DNA from: an uncultured Eubacteriales bacterium
GTDB lineage: Bacteria > Bacillota > Clostridia > Lachnospirales > Lachnospiraceae
Assembly (NCBI GenBank): GCA_900321915.1
Contig: ONXW01000051.1
Coordinates: forward strand, 1 to 31,411
Direction: 5' to 3'
Length of the DNA stretch: 31,411 bases
The position numbers and the translations under genes were made by a program. Under the pieces are notes generated by a model that saw only the letters and a list, made by a program, of their open reading frames with translations, was not told where the DNA came from and did not search any database. This document shows, piece by piece, positions 6,943 to 14,501 of the stretch; the stretch's first letter is position 1; every line of letters begins with the position of its first letter.

Positions 6943-7605
6943 TCATTTCCCGCCAAAGGCAAAATCAGCCACGTCCGACGGACGCTCCGCAATAAACGCC
7001 GGATGAAAACTCTCCAGCTCTTCCCTGCCGCGGAAACCCCAGAGCACGGCGACAGTGACCATCCCGGCGTTCTGCCCCGTCCGCATATCGGTGTTGGTAT
7101 CCCCGAGATAGAGGCAGTTTTCCGGGCGGACCCCAAGCTGCTCCGCAATCCGGAGCGCTCCCGCCGGGTCCGGTTTTCTGGGAATCCCGTCGATTTCCCC
7201 CCGCACCGCGTCAAAATATCCCGGCCCGAAAATCGATTCTATATTATAGACGGCCTGGGCGTCGGGTTTGTTGGAAAAGCAGGCGATCTTCATTCCCCGG
7301 GCTTTCATCTCCTCCAGCAGCTCCGGAATTCCCTCGTAGGGCACCACCTCATGCAGGCAGTGCACGGGAAAATACTGCCGGTACAGCGCCTCAGCCTTCC
7401 GGAAAGTCTCTTCCGACGTGTCGCCGGCTTTCTTCAGGGCCCGGCGGAGCTGGTTCCGGAAACCGTCCCCCACCATCTTTTTGGTGTCCTCCGTGTCCAC
7501 CGGGGGAAGGCCCAGGTCCCCGAGGACCAGGTTGGTGCACCAGGTCAGCGCGCTCAGGGTGTTGAGCAGCGTCCCGTCCAGGTCAAATACCGCCAGCTGG
7601 TACAT
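6943..7605 (-). CDS. HAD-family phosphatase, phosphoglycolate-phosphatase-like
   Basis: A 220-residue haloacid-dehalogenase hydrolase of subfamily IA. Motif I is DLDGTLLNT, with nucleophile Asp8 and acid/base Asp10. Motif II is SNKP, the motif III lysine lies in RKPDP, and motif IV is GDTNTD. The cap inserted after motif I is helical, as in Gph/PpaX phosphatases. The substrate is a small phosphorylated metabolite, possibly 2-phosphoglycolate or pyrophosphate, but it cannot be settled by sequence. GGAGG precedes the ATG. Its first 23 bases overlap the end of queH, so it is the third gene of the rpoD-queH-HAD unit and is probably translated by coupling. Confidence 0.9.
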   Translation of the reverse strand: MYQLAVFDLDGTLLNTLSALTWCTNLVLGDLGLPPVDTEDTKKMVGDGFRNQLRRALKKAGDTSEETFRKAEALYRQYFPVHCLHEVVPYEGIPELLEEMKARGMKIACFSNKPDAQAVYNIESIFGPGYFDAVRGEIDGIPRKPDPAGALRIAEQLGVRPENCLYLGDTNTDMRTGQNAGMVTVAVLWGFRGREELESFHPAFIAERPSDVADFAFGGK

Positions 7606-8251
7606 GCAGGTTCCTCCTTTCCCTCATATCGGCTTCCTGTTTTGAAAAAATGCAGCCGCAGTAATTCTGCCGGTACAGCCCGTACTCCTTCGACAGCTCG
7701 ATGGACCTGCGGTAGCCGTCCTTTTTCTTGAAATCCGCGTGCAGATGCTGCACGCCGTATCTCTTCCCTTCCTCGTCCCCGATGGCGTTGAGCCGTCCGG
7801 CATCCTTCAGGGGACTGATGGAGAGCGTGGTGGTGAAATAATCATAACCGCCCTCCGCTGCCAGCCTCGCGGCCTCGGAAAGCCGCATCCGGTAGCAGAT
7901 GGTGCATCGTTCCCCCCGCTCCGGGTCCTGCTCGTGTCCCCTGACAGCCCGGAAAAATGAGTCCGGGTCATAGGTCCCTTCCTCAAAACGGACAGGGTAT
8001 TTCGCCGGGAGGCTTTCGAGAAGCCTCTTCACCTCACGGACACGCGCGGCATACTCCTCCGCCGGGAAGATGTTGGGGTTGTAGTAGAACAGGGTGATGC
8101 GGAAATACCGGGAAAGATACTCCAGGACATAGCTGCTGCAGGGGGCGCAGCAGGCATGCAGAAAAAGCGAAGGAACAAGTCCTTCGCCTGTAAGCGTCTC
8201 AATCAGTTCATCCATCTCTCTCTGATAGTTCTGCTTTTTCTGTCTTTCCAT
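7583..8251 (-). CDS. queH: Epoxyqueuosine reductase QueH (non-orthologous replacement of QueG)
   Basis: A 222-residue protein of the QueH (former DUF208) family. It performs the last step of queuosine synthesis in tRNA, reduction of epoxyqueuosine, using an iron-sulfur cluster. The family cysteines are visible: HACCAPCSS (Cys34, Cys35, Cys38), RCTIC (116, 119) and YCGC (198, 200). The NYQREMDELI start is typical. The ATG lies only four bases after the rpoD stop and has no good ribosome site, so translation is probably coupled to rpoD. The 3' end overlaps the HAD phosphatase gene. No other queuosine genes lie in this window. Confidence 0.93.
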   Translation of the reverse strand: MERQKKQNYQREMDELIETLTGEGLVPSLFLHACCAPCSSYVLEYLSRYFRITLFYYNPNIFPAEEYAARVREVKRLLESLPAKYPVRFEEGTYDPDSFFRAVRGHEQDPERGERCTICYRMRLSEAARLAAEGGYDYFTTTLSISPLKDAGRLNAIGDEEGKRYGVQHLHADFKKKDGYRRSIELSKEYGLYRQNYCGCIFSKQEADMRERRNLHVPAGGI

Positions 8252-8255
8252 CTTT

Positions 8256-9434
8256 TTACAGGAAATCGCGGATCCGTTTGCTTCTCACCGGATTTCTCAG
8301 CTTCCGCAGCGCCTTCGCCTCAATCTGGCGGATACGCTCACGGGTCACATTAAACTCTTTGCCGACTTCCTCCAGGGTTCTCGGATGTCCGTCCTCCAGT
8401 CCGAACCGGAGTATAATCACCTGGCGCTCCCTCTCCTTCAGATCCTGCAGGAGTGTGTCGATGTGCTCCCGCAGCATGACGGATTCCACATTCTCCTCCG
8501 GCGTCGTGATATTGTTGTCCGCCACGAAATCGCCCAGGTTGGAATCGTCCTCCTCACCGATGGGAGTCTCCAGGGAAGCGGGCTCCCTGGCGATCTGCAT
8601 GATCTCCATCACTTTTTCTTCTGTCATCTCCAGCGCGTTCGCCAGCTCCCCTACCGAAGGCTCATATCCGAGCTCCAGCGTCAGCTTCCGCTGCATCTTT
8701 GACATCTTGTTGATGGTCTCAACCATATGGACAGGCACGCGGATGGTTCTCGCCTGGTCCGCCAGCGCCCTTGTGACAGACTGGCGAATCCACCATGTCG
8801 CATAGGTGGAAAGCTTATAGCCCTTCGTGTAGTCAAATTTCTCCACGCCCTTGATCAGGCCAAGGTTTCCCTCCTGCACCAGATCCAGGAAGCTCATCCC
8901 TCTCCCGGTATATCTCTTCGCGATGCTTACCACCAGGCGGAGGTTTGCCTCAATCAGGCGGTCCTTCGCATGCTGGTCTCCCTCGCTCTTCCGTTTGGCA
9001 AGGTTCAGTTCTTCCTCCGCGCTCAGGAGCGGGACGGTTCCGATCTCCTTCAGGTACATCCTGACGGGGTCTTCGGTCCCGATACCTTCCAGCAGGTTGA
9101 TGGCGCTGAGGTCGACTTCCTCTTCCTCATCGTCCTCACTCTTCAGGAAATCATCATCCTGGTCATCCAGTCCGTCAAAATCGTTCAGCACGGCAGCTTC
9201 CAGTTCCGCCGCGTCAGGTTCTGTCTCCTCCGGTTCCGGCTCGGGTTCCGGTTCATCTGTCAGCACGGTGATGCCGCTGTTCTCAAGGTAACTGTAGATC
9301 TCTTCCATCTGCTCTGTAGTGAGGCTGTCTTCTTCAAAGAAATTGTTGATCTCAGTAATACTGATCGCAGCGTTCTGTTTTCTCCCAAGCTCTGCAAGTT
9401 TCTGTAATTTTGCTAGAAATTCCTTTTTGTTCAC
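8256..9434 (-). CDS. rpoD: RNA polymerase primary sigma factor (RpoD/SigA)
   Basis: A 392-residue vegetative sigma factor. Region 1.1 is followed by an acidic linker rich in Glu/Pro and Asp (about residues 75-135). Region 1.2 is [11 protein letters not shown]. Region 2 contains the core-binding and -10 recognition helices ([30 protein letters not shown], quoted in part). Region 3 follows, and region 4 ends with [18 protein letters not shown] (-35 recognition). GTG 9434 is preferred because AAAGGA sits eight bases upstream; ATG 9443 is the alternative, but it abuts that site. The open frame reaching 9482 would start at the transcription start and is not used. It is followed immediately by queH. 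Upstream lies birA, not dnaG. Confidence 0.95.
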   Translation of the reverse strand: MNKKEFLAKLQKLAELGRKQNAAISITEINNFFEEDSLTTEQMEEIYSYLENSGITVLTDEPEPEPEPEETEPDAAELEAAVLNDFDGLDDQDDDFLKSEDDEEEEVDLSAINLLEGIGTEDPVRMYLKEIGTVPLLSAEEELNLAKRKSEGDQHAKDRLIEANLRLVVSIAKRYTGRGMSFLDLVQEGNLGLIKGVEKFDYTKGYKLSTYATWWIRQSVTRALADQARTIRVPVHMVETINKMSKMQRKLTLELGYEPSVGELANALEMTEEKVMEIMQIAREPASLETPIGEEDDSNLGDFVADNNITTPEENVESVMLREHIDTLLQDLKERERQVIILRFGLEDGHPRTLEEVGKEFNVTRERIRQIEAKALRKLRNPVRSKRIRDFL

Positions 9435-9488
9435 GGGTAACATCCTTTCATGAGATGCTGCGCGGAGAATTAGTCCGTGCAAATCTTC

Positions 9489-9517
9489 ATTATATAGGAA
9501 CCTGACAGCCAGATCAA
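9489..9517 (-). promoter_or_regulatory. Sigma-A promoter of rpoD-queH-HAD
   Basis: On the minus strand: TTGATC (9517-9512), exactly 17 bases, then perfect TATAAT (9494-9489). Predicted start is near 9482, leaving a leader of about 48 bases. It lies just after the birA stop, so rpoD has its own transcript even if birA reads through. Confidence 0.85.
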
Positions 9518-9525
9518 GTGTTTAT

Positions 9526-10506
9526 TTACACATATCCGTAGATTCCGCGGACAGAAACCTCCCCGGAAAGCACGTTCCGCACTTCCCCGGTTTCCGTCTC
9601 TACCAGGAGTTCTCCCCGGTGGTTGATCCCCTGGGCCGTCCCGGAATACTCCCCGGCCGGGTCCAGGACCCGAACCGCCCTCCCCGCGTTTGCCAGGCGG
9701 CGGTTGTATGTCTCCAGAAGATCGGTCATATCCTTTTTCTTCATGAAGATGTCATAATACTCTTCGTAATGGCGCAGGACCGCCCCGATAATCCGGCTGC
9801 GGTTCTGCTTTTTCCCGGTTTCCAGCATGACGGAGGTGGCTGTCTGCCGTATATCCTCCGGAAATTCCGCGGTATTGACATTGATGCCGATACCCGGAAC
9901 CACATAATTCACATGGTCTATCTCGGAACTCATCTCCGTCAGGATTCCCACAACCTTTTTCCCGCCTGCGACCACATCGTTCGGCCACTTGATCATCGTG
10001 TCAAGGCCGGTCTCCTCCCGGATACCGTCGGCGACGGCCATGGCGGAAATCAGGGTGATCATCGAGGCGTCCGCCGGGTCGATCTCCGGCCGGAGCAGGA
10101 GGCTCATCCAGATCCCGACGCCGCCGGGGGCACTCCAGGCACGTCCCCTTCTCCCTTTTCCCCCGGTCTGGCGGTCAGCCACTGCCAGGGTTCCGTGGGA
10201 AGCGCCCTCCTCCGCGAGCCGTTTGATGACATTGTTGGTGGAATCCGCAACGTCCGCGTAAACCACCGGCCTCCCGGCCCAGCGGGTATGCAGGGAGCTC
10301 TCAATCTCCTCGGCATTCAGGATATCGCCGCCTTCCTTCAGGCGGTAACCCCGGCGGCGCACCGCCTCTATCTCGTACCCTTCCTCTTCCAGCTGTTTCA
10401 TCACTTTCCAGACAGCGGTCCGGGACACGCGGAACTTTTCGCAGATCTGCTGTCCGGAGACATAATCGTCCGCCTCCTTCAGCATCCGCAGAACTTCAGT
10501 CTTCAA
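9526..10506 (-). CDS. birA: Bifunctional biotin-[acetyl-CoA-carboxylase] ligase / biotin repressor BirA
   Basis: A 326-residue protein. An N-terminal winged helix (about 1-60, with VSGQQICEKFRVSRTAVWK) precedes a biotin-protein ligase domain. The ligase domain shows DSTNNVIK, the GKGRRGRAW biotinyl-AMP loop (quoted in part), IKWPNDV and GIGINVN, and a small C-terminal SH3-like domain (SGTAQGINHRGELLVET). It activates biotin as biotinyl-AMP, attaches it to carboxyl carrier proteins and can repress biotin genes. The start is TTG 10506, supported by GGGGGAG six to seven bases upstream. The longer open frame beyond it runs through unrelated low-quality sequence that overlaps the membrane-protein gene. 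It is the last gene of the nadE-trmH-SPFH run; rpoD has a separate promoter. Confidence 0.93.
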   Translation of the reverse strand: MKTEVLRMLKEADDYVSGQQICEKFRVSRTAVWKVMKQLEEEGYEIEAVRRRGYRLKEGGDILNAEEIESSLHTRWAGRPVVYADVADSTNNVIKRLAEEGASHGTLAVADRQTGGKGRRGRAWSAPGGVGIWMSLLLRPEIDPADASMITLISAMAVADGIREETGLDTMIKWPNDVVAGGKKVVGILTEMSSEIDHVNYVVPGIGINVNTAEFPEDIRQTATSVMLETGKKQNRSRIIGAVLRHYEEYYDIFMKKKDMTDLLETYNRRLANAGRAVRVLDPAGEYSGTAQGINHRGELLVETETGEVRNVLSGEVSVRGIYGYV

Positions 10507-10531
10507 TATTCTCTCCCCCAAAGATCCAAGG

Positions 10532-10813
10532 TTACAGCACCCCCATCCAGTCAACCAGGGCCGCAAGGACTCCCAGGCAGCTGAAGATGCCGAACAGGAT
10601 AGCTCCGCCCAGGAGCGTCCCCCGTCTCTCGCGGTCCGGGCTCCTCCTGGCGGAAAGCCAGCTGCCGAACAGCGAAAACACCGCAAATGTGCAGAATATG
10701 ACCGGAAGCAGGAAATCATAGGTTTCCGGCTCCATAAACACAAGAAACACCATCACCAGCATCGCCATCCCGACGGCAATATGCAGTGCGTATGTTGCGG
10801 TATCGTTTTTCAT
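10532..10813 (-). CDS. Small three-helix membrane protein of unknown function
   Basis: I do not recognise this 93-residue protein. It has three hydrophobic stretches long enough to cross the membrane: about residues 10-28, 36-53 and 69-89. A short charged loop (ARRSPDRERRG) lies between helices 2 and 3. The ATG at 10813 shares one base with the SPFH stop codon (TGATG), so the two are probably translated together. The gene occupies the position that NfeD partner proteins often hold next to SPFH genes. However, it is shorter and lacks the soluble OB-type domain expected of NfeD. A joint membrane role with the SPFH protein is inference. Confidence 0.75.
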   Translation of the reverse strand: MKNDTATYALHIAVGMAMLVMVFLVFMEPETYDFLLPVIFCTFAVFSLFGSWLSARRSPDRERRGTLLGGAILFGIFSCLGVLAALVDWMGVL

Positions 10814-11757
10814 CACTTGGCCGCCCCGTCATTTTTCTCCAGAATGCCGGAAAGCCCTGCGGCAAGGCCGGCGATTCCCTGGATGTCCGACGGGATAATA
10901 ATCTTGGTGGATTTGCCGTCCGCGGCTTTGGAAAATGCCTCCAGGCTCTTGATCGTGAGCACCGCCTGGTCCGCACCCGCCTCGCGGATGAACCGGATGC
11001 CGTCGGCATTGGCCTGCTGCACCTTCAGGATCGCCTCCGCCTGGCCTTCGGCCTCGCGGATCATCTTCTCCCTGGCCGCCTCCGCCCGGAGGATGGCAGC
11101 TTCCTTCTCCGCCTCAGCCTCAAGGATCGCGGACGCCTTCTTACCTTCCGCCACCAGGATGGTGGACTTCTTTTCACCCTCGGAACGGATGATGGACTCA
11201 CGCCGCTCGCGCTCCGCCTTCATCTGCTTCTCCATGGCGTCCTGGATGGCTGCCGGGGGCATGATGTTCTTCAGCTCCACACGGTTCACCTTGATGCCCC
11301 AGGGGTCCGTCGCCACATCCAGCGCAACGCGCATCTTCTGGTTGATGGTCTCCCTGGAGGTCAGGGTCTCATCCAGCTCCAGGTCTCCGATGATGTTCCT
11401 CAGGGTGGTGGCCGTCAGGTTCTCGATGGCCATGATCGGGTTCTCCACGCCGTAGGCGAACAGCTTCGGGTCAATGATCTGGAAGAAGATGACCGTGTCT
11501 ATCTTCATGGTTACATTATCTTTTGTAATCACCGGCTGGGGCGGGAAATCCGCCACCTGCTCCTTGAGCGTCATTCTCTTGGCGATGCGGTCGATGATCG
11601 GAATCTTGAAATGCAGGCCGTCATGCCATGTCCCCGCATATTTACCCAGCCGCTCAATGACCATGGCGTGCGCCTGGGGAACGATGCGGATACAGTTAAC
11701 CAACAGCAGAACCACAAGGATCGCAAGAATCAGAAACAAAATCAAACCTGCCATCAT
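10813..11757 (-). CDS. SPFH/Band 7 (stomatin/prohibitin-like) membrane protein
   Basis: A 314-residue protein with one N-terminal membrane helix (about 4-22) and an SPFH domain (about 25-180). The domain carries the usual VIERLGKYAGTWHDGLHF and DPWGIKVNRVELKNI segments (the latter as LDVATDPWGIKV). A long Ala/Glu-rich coiled coil spans about 180-255. It resembles QmcA/stomatin-type scaffolds that form oligomeric cages in the membrane and often regulate FtsH-type proteases or lipid domains. Its ATG overlaps the trmH-like stop by four bases (ATGA). A second ATG at 11754 has a better distance (seven bases) from GGAGG and may be the true start. The gene is translationally coupled downstream to the small membrane protein. 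Confidence 0.9.
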   Translation of the reverse strand: MMAGLILFLILAILVVLLLVNCIRIVPQAHAMVIERLGKYAGTWHDGLHFKIPIIDRIAKRMTLKEQVADFPPQPVITKDNVTMKIDTVIFFQIIDPKLFAYGVENPIMAIENLTATTLRNIIGDLELDETLTSRETINQKMRVALDVATDPWGIKVNRVELKNIMPPAAIQDAMEKQMKAERERRESIIRSEGEKKSTILVAEGKKASAILEAEAEKEAAILRAEAAREKMIREAEGQAEAILKVQQANADGIRFIREAGADQAVLTIKSLEAFSKAADGKSTKIIIPSDIQGIAGLAAGLSGILEKNDGAAK

Positions 11758-12563
11758 TTTTCCTCCTTCATCACTCTTCGCTGTCTTGCCGCCTCAAAGG
11801 CGAGGACCGACGCGGCAACCGCCGCATTCAGGGATTCCACCCGGCCCTCCATGGGAATCCGGACCAGGCAGTCGGCCAGTCCCGCCAGGCGGTCAGACAG
11901 GCCTGCCGCCTCATTGCCGATCATAAACGCGGAAGGTCCGGCAAAATCCTCCCTGTCATAGGAGTTCTCCCCACGCAGGTGCGCCGCGTACATCCGGATT
12001 CCCGCTTTCTTCGCGAGGACCACGCATTCCTCCAGGCTGTCCGTCCGGAGCACGGGCATCCGGTAAATGGATCCCATGGTAGAACGGATCACCTTCGGGT
12101 TGTAAAGGTCCGCGGTCTCCTCATTCATGAGGATCCCCGTGACACCGGCGCCCTCCCCCATCCGGAGAATGGTCCCGAGGTTGCCCGGATCCTGCAGGGT
12201 CTCCAGGACCACCAGCAGCGCGGGCTTCCCGTCCCTGTACGGGGCGAGCACCTCCTCTTTTTTCCACTCCCTCTGGGCTGCCACCGCCAGAATCCCCTGG
12301 GGATTCATGGTATCCGACATGGCCCGCATGACGTCGTCCGTCACAATCTCATAGGAAATCCCCTTGAGGAGCCTTTCGGCATCCTCCCCGTGCTGGGCAA
12401 GGTATCCCTCCGCCACATAGGTTTCCCTGAGGATATCCCCGGGAAGCTCCTCAAACATACGGGGGCCTTCCACGATAAACAGTTTCTGTCTGCGCCGCTC
12501 CTTCGCCTTCTGCGTGAGAGCGGCGATATTTTTCACGCGCGTGCTTTTTATGCTGGATATCAT
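11754..12563 (-). CDS. SpoU/TrmH-family RNA 2'-O-methyltransferase
   Basis: A 269-residue SPOUT methyltransferase that would methylate a ribose in rRNA or tRNA with S-adenosylmethionine. The N-terminal substrate-binding domain (about 1-95) includes KLFIVEGPRMFEE. The catalytic knot domain has motif 1 LQDPGNLGTILRMGEGAG (asparagine and arginine conserved), motif 2 FMIGNEAAGLSD and motif 3 IPMEGRVESLNAAVAASV. It belongs to the Firmicutes group related to RlmB/YsgA/AviRb proteins, and the target nucleotide cannot be assigned. It begins one base after the nadE stop and ends by overlapping the SPFH start, so it is inside the operon. Confidence 0.93.
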   Translation of the reverse strand: MISSIKSTRVKNIAALTQKAKERRRQKLFIVEGPRMFEELPGDILRETYVAEGYLAQHGEDAERLLKGISYEIVTDDVMRAMSDTMNPQGILAVAAQREWKKEEVLAPYRDGKPALLVVLETLQDPGNLGTILRMGEGAGVTGILMNEETADLYNPKVIRSTMGSIYRMPVLRTDSLEECVVLAKKAGIRMYAAHLRGENSYDREDFAGPSAFMIGNEAAGLSDRLAGLADCLVRIPMEGRVESLNAAVAASVLAFEAARQRRVMKEEK

Positions 12564-12564
12564 A

Positions 12565-14481
12565 TCAGACCTCGATGGCCTCCAGTTCCTCCAGCCACAG
12601 CGCCGCGCAGGCGTCGCTGGGCATCCGCAGGTCGCCTCTGGGCGAAACGGCCGCCGAACCCACCTTGGGGCCGTCCGGCAGGCAGGAACGCTTGAACTGC
12701 TGCGAGAAGAACCGGCGGTAGAAGGTTTTCAGCCATTTGAGGATCGTCGCTTTGTCGTATTCCCCGTCAAAAGCCCTGACCGCCAGGCGGAAAATCTTTC
12801 CGGGCCGGTATCCGGCACGGAGGATATAGTACAGGAAGAAGTCATGCAGCTCGTAGGGGCCGACCAGATCTTCCGTCTTCTGGGAGATCTTCCCGTTCTC
12901 CGGCGGCAGAAGCTCCGGGCTCACCGGGGTATCCAGCACATCCAGCAGGATCGCGGAGAGCTCCTCCTCGCCGCAGGTGTCCGCAAAGTACCGCACCAGG
13001 TGGCGCACCAGCGTCTTCGGGACGCCTGCGTTCACGCCGTACATGGACATGTGGTCGCCGTTGTAGGTCGCCCATCCCAGGGCCAGCTCCGACATATCCC
13101 CGGTGCCGATAACCATGCCGTTCAGGCGGTTGGCGATATCCATGAGGATCTGCGTTCTCTCCCTCGCCTGGGAATTCTCATAGGTTACGTCGTGGACGTT
13201 GATATCCTGGCCGATGTCCCGGAAATGGATCTTCACGGCGTCCACGATGCTGACCTCCTTAAGCTCCGCCCCCAGCTTCCTCGTCAGGGTGCAGGCATTG
13301 TTGTAGGTCCGGTCGGTCGTCCCGAATCCCGGCATCGTCACGGCGACGATGTTCTCCCGCGGGATGGACAGCATGTCAAATGCCCTGGCCGTCACCAGCA
13401 GCGCAAGCGTGGAATCCAGTCCTCCGGAAATGCCCACCACGGCGCATTTGCAGTGGGTGTGGGCCAGGCGCTTCTTCAGCCCCATGGCCTGGATGGTCAG
13501 GATCTCTTCGCAGCGGCGGTTCCTGTCCCCGATGTCGCCGGGGACGAAGGGCGACGGATCAATGCGCCGCTCCAGCGGCTCATCCGTCTCCTTCAGGCGG
13601 AAGGTAACGATCTCATAGCCGGCGCGTCCCCGCTCCTGGTAGGTGGACATGCGGCGGCGCTCCCCCTCCATGCGCTCCAGATCGGTATCCGCCATGATGG
13701 TCTGGTTTTTAAAGCGCTCGGACTCCGCGAGTATCGTCCCGTTCTCGGCGATCATATTCTGTCCGCCGAACACGAGGTCCGTGGTGGATTCCCCTTCCCC
13801 GGCCGTAGCGTACACATAGCAGCTGAGCAGCCTTGCGGACTGGCCGGCAATCAGGTTTCTCCGGTAATCGCTCTTTCCGGTTATCTCATCGCTGGCGGAA
13901 CAGTTGATGATCATCGTGGCACCCGCCTCCGCGTGGCTGATGCTGGGCGGGGAGAGGACCCACACGTCCTCGCAGATCTCCGCGCCGATGATCAGGTTCT
14001 CCTGGTTCTCGCAGGCAAACAGGATATGGCTTCCCAGGGGGACGGGATATCCTTCAAACTCTACCGTGACAGGCGTATCAAACCCCGGCGTGAACCATCT
14101 GGCCTCGTAGAATTCCCCGTAATTCGGAACCCATTTTTTCGGGACCAGTCCCAGAAGCTTTCCGTCCTGCAGCGCGGCGGCGCAGTTGTACAGCTTCCCG
14201 CTGTATGTCCACGGGACGCCGACAAACACAACCATATCGCTCCCGCGGGTGCACTCCGCCAGCTTCTTCAGTCCGTCCTGCGCCGCGTCCAGCAGGGACT
14301 TCTGGTTAAAGAGCTCCCCGCAGGTGTAGGCGGTCACCGCCAGCTCCGGAAATACAAGCACCTTGACGCCGGCTCCGCGGCATTTCCGTATCTGCTCCGC
14401 AATCTGCTCGCAGTTGAACGAAACATCGGCTACCCGGACATCCGGTGTGGATGCCGCTACCCGGACAAACCCGTCTCTCAT
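12565..14481 (-). CDS. nadE: Glutamine-dependent NAD+ synthetase
   Basis: A 638-residue two-domain enzyme. The N-terminal nitrilase-type glutaminase domain has the triad Glu46 (FPELAVTAYTC), Lys115 (PKKWVPNY) and Cys170 (AEICEDVW). The C-terminal synthetase domain has the P-loop SGGLDS (352-357). It adenylates nicotinate adenine dinucleotide and amidates it with ammonia from glutamine to make NAD+. The length matches the long glutamine-dependent form rather than the 270-residue ammonia-dependent one. AGGAGG lies seven bases before ATG 14481. It lies 20 bp after the MocR gene and one base before the methyltransferase gene. nadK (NAD to NADP) sits upstream in the same run, so two successive NAD(P) steps share this region. 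Confidence 0.96.
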   Translation of the reverse strand: MRDGFVRVAASTPDVRVADVSFNCEQIAEQIRKCRGAGVKVLVFPELAVTAYTCGELFNQKSLLDAAQDGLKKLAECTRGSDMVVFVGVPWTYSGKLYNCAAALQDGKLLGLVPKKWVPNYGEFYEARWFTPGFDTPVTVEFEGYPVPLGSHILFACENQENLIIGAEICEDVWVLSPPSISHAEAGATMIINCSASDEITGKSDYRRNLIAGQSARLLSCYVYATAGEGESTTDLVFGGQNMIAENGTILAESERFKNQTIMADTDLERMEGERRRMSTYQERGRAGYEIVTFRLKETDEPLERRIDPSPFVPGDIGDRNRRCEEILTIQAMGLKKRLAHTHCKCAVVGISGGLDSTLALLVTARAFDMLSIPRENIVAVTMPGFGTTDRTYNNACTLTRKLGAELKEVSIVDAVKIHFRDIGQDINVHDVTYENSQARERTQILMDIANRLNGMVIGTGDMSELALGWATYNGDHMSMYGVNAGVPKTLVRHLVRYFADTCGEEELSAILLDVLDTPVSPELLPPENGKISQKTEDLVGPYELHDFFLYYILRAGYRPGKIFRLAVRAFDGEYDKATILKWLKTFYRRFFSQQFKRSCLPDGPKVGSAAVSPRGDLRMPSDACAALWLEELEAIEV

Positions 14482-14501
14482 GACGTATCCTCCTCTTAAC
14501 T

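Noticed and set aside
9435..9482. Longer N-terminus of RpoD beginning at 9482
   Set aside because: The position coincides with the predicted transcription start of the rpoD promoter, and the extra residues ([13 protein letters not shown]) do not look like a sigma factor N-terminus.
10507..10743. Longer N-terminus of BirA beginning at 10743
   Set aside because: The extra 79 residues overlap the membrane-protein gene in another frame, are rich in Ser/Arg/Trp/Cys and unlike any BirA; TTG 10506 has a proper ribosome site.
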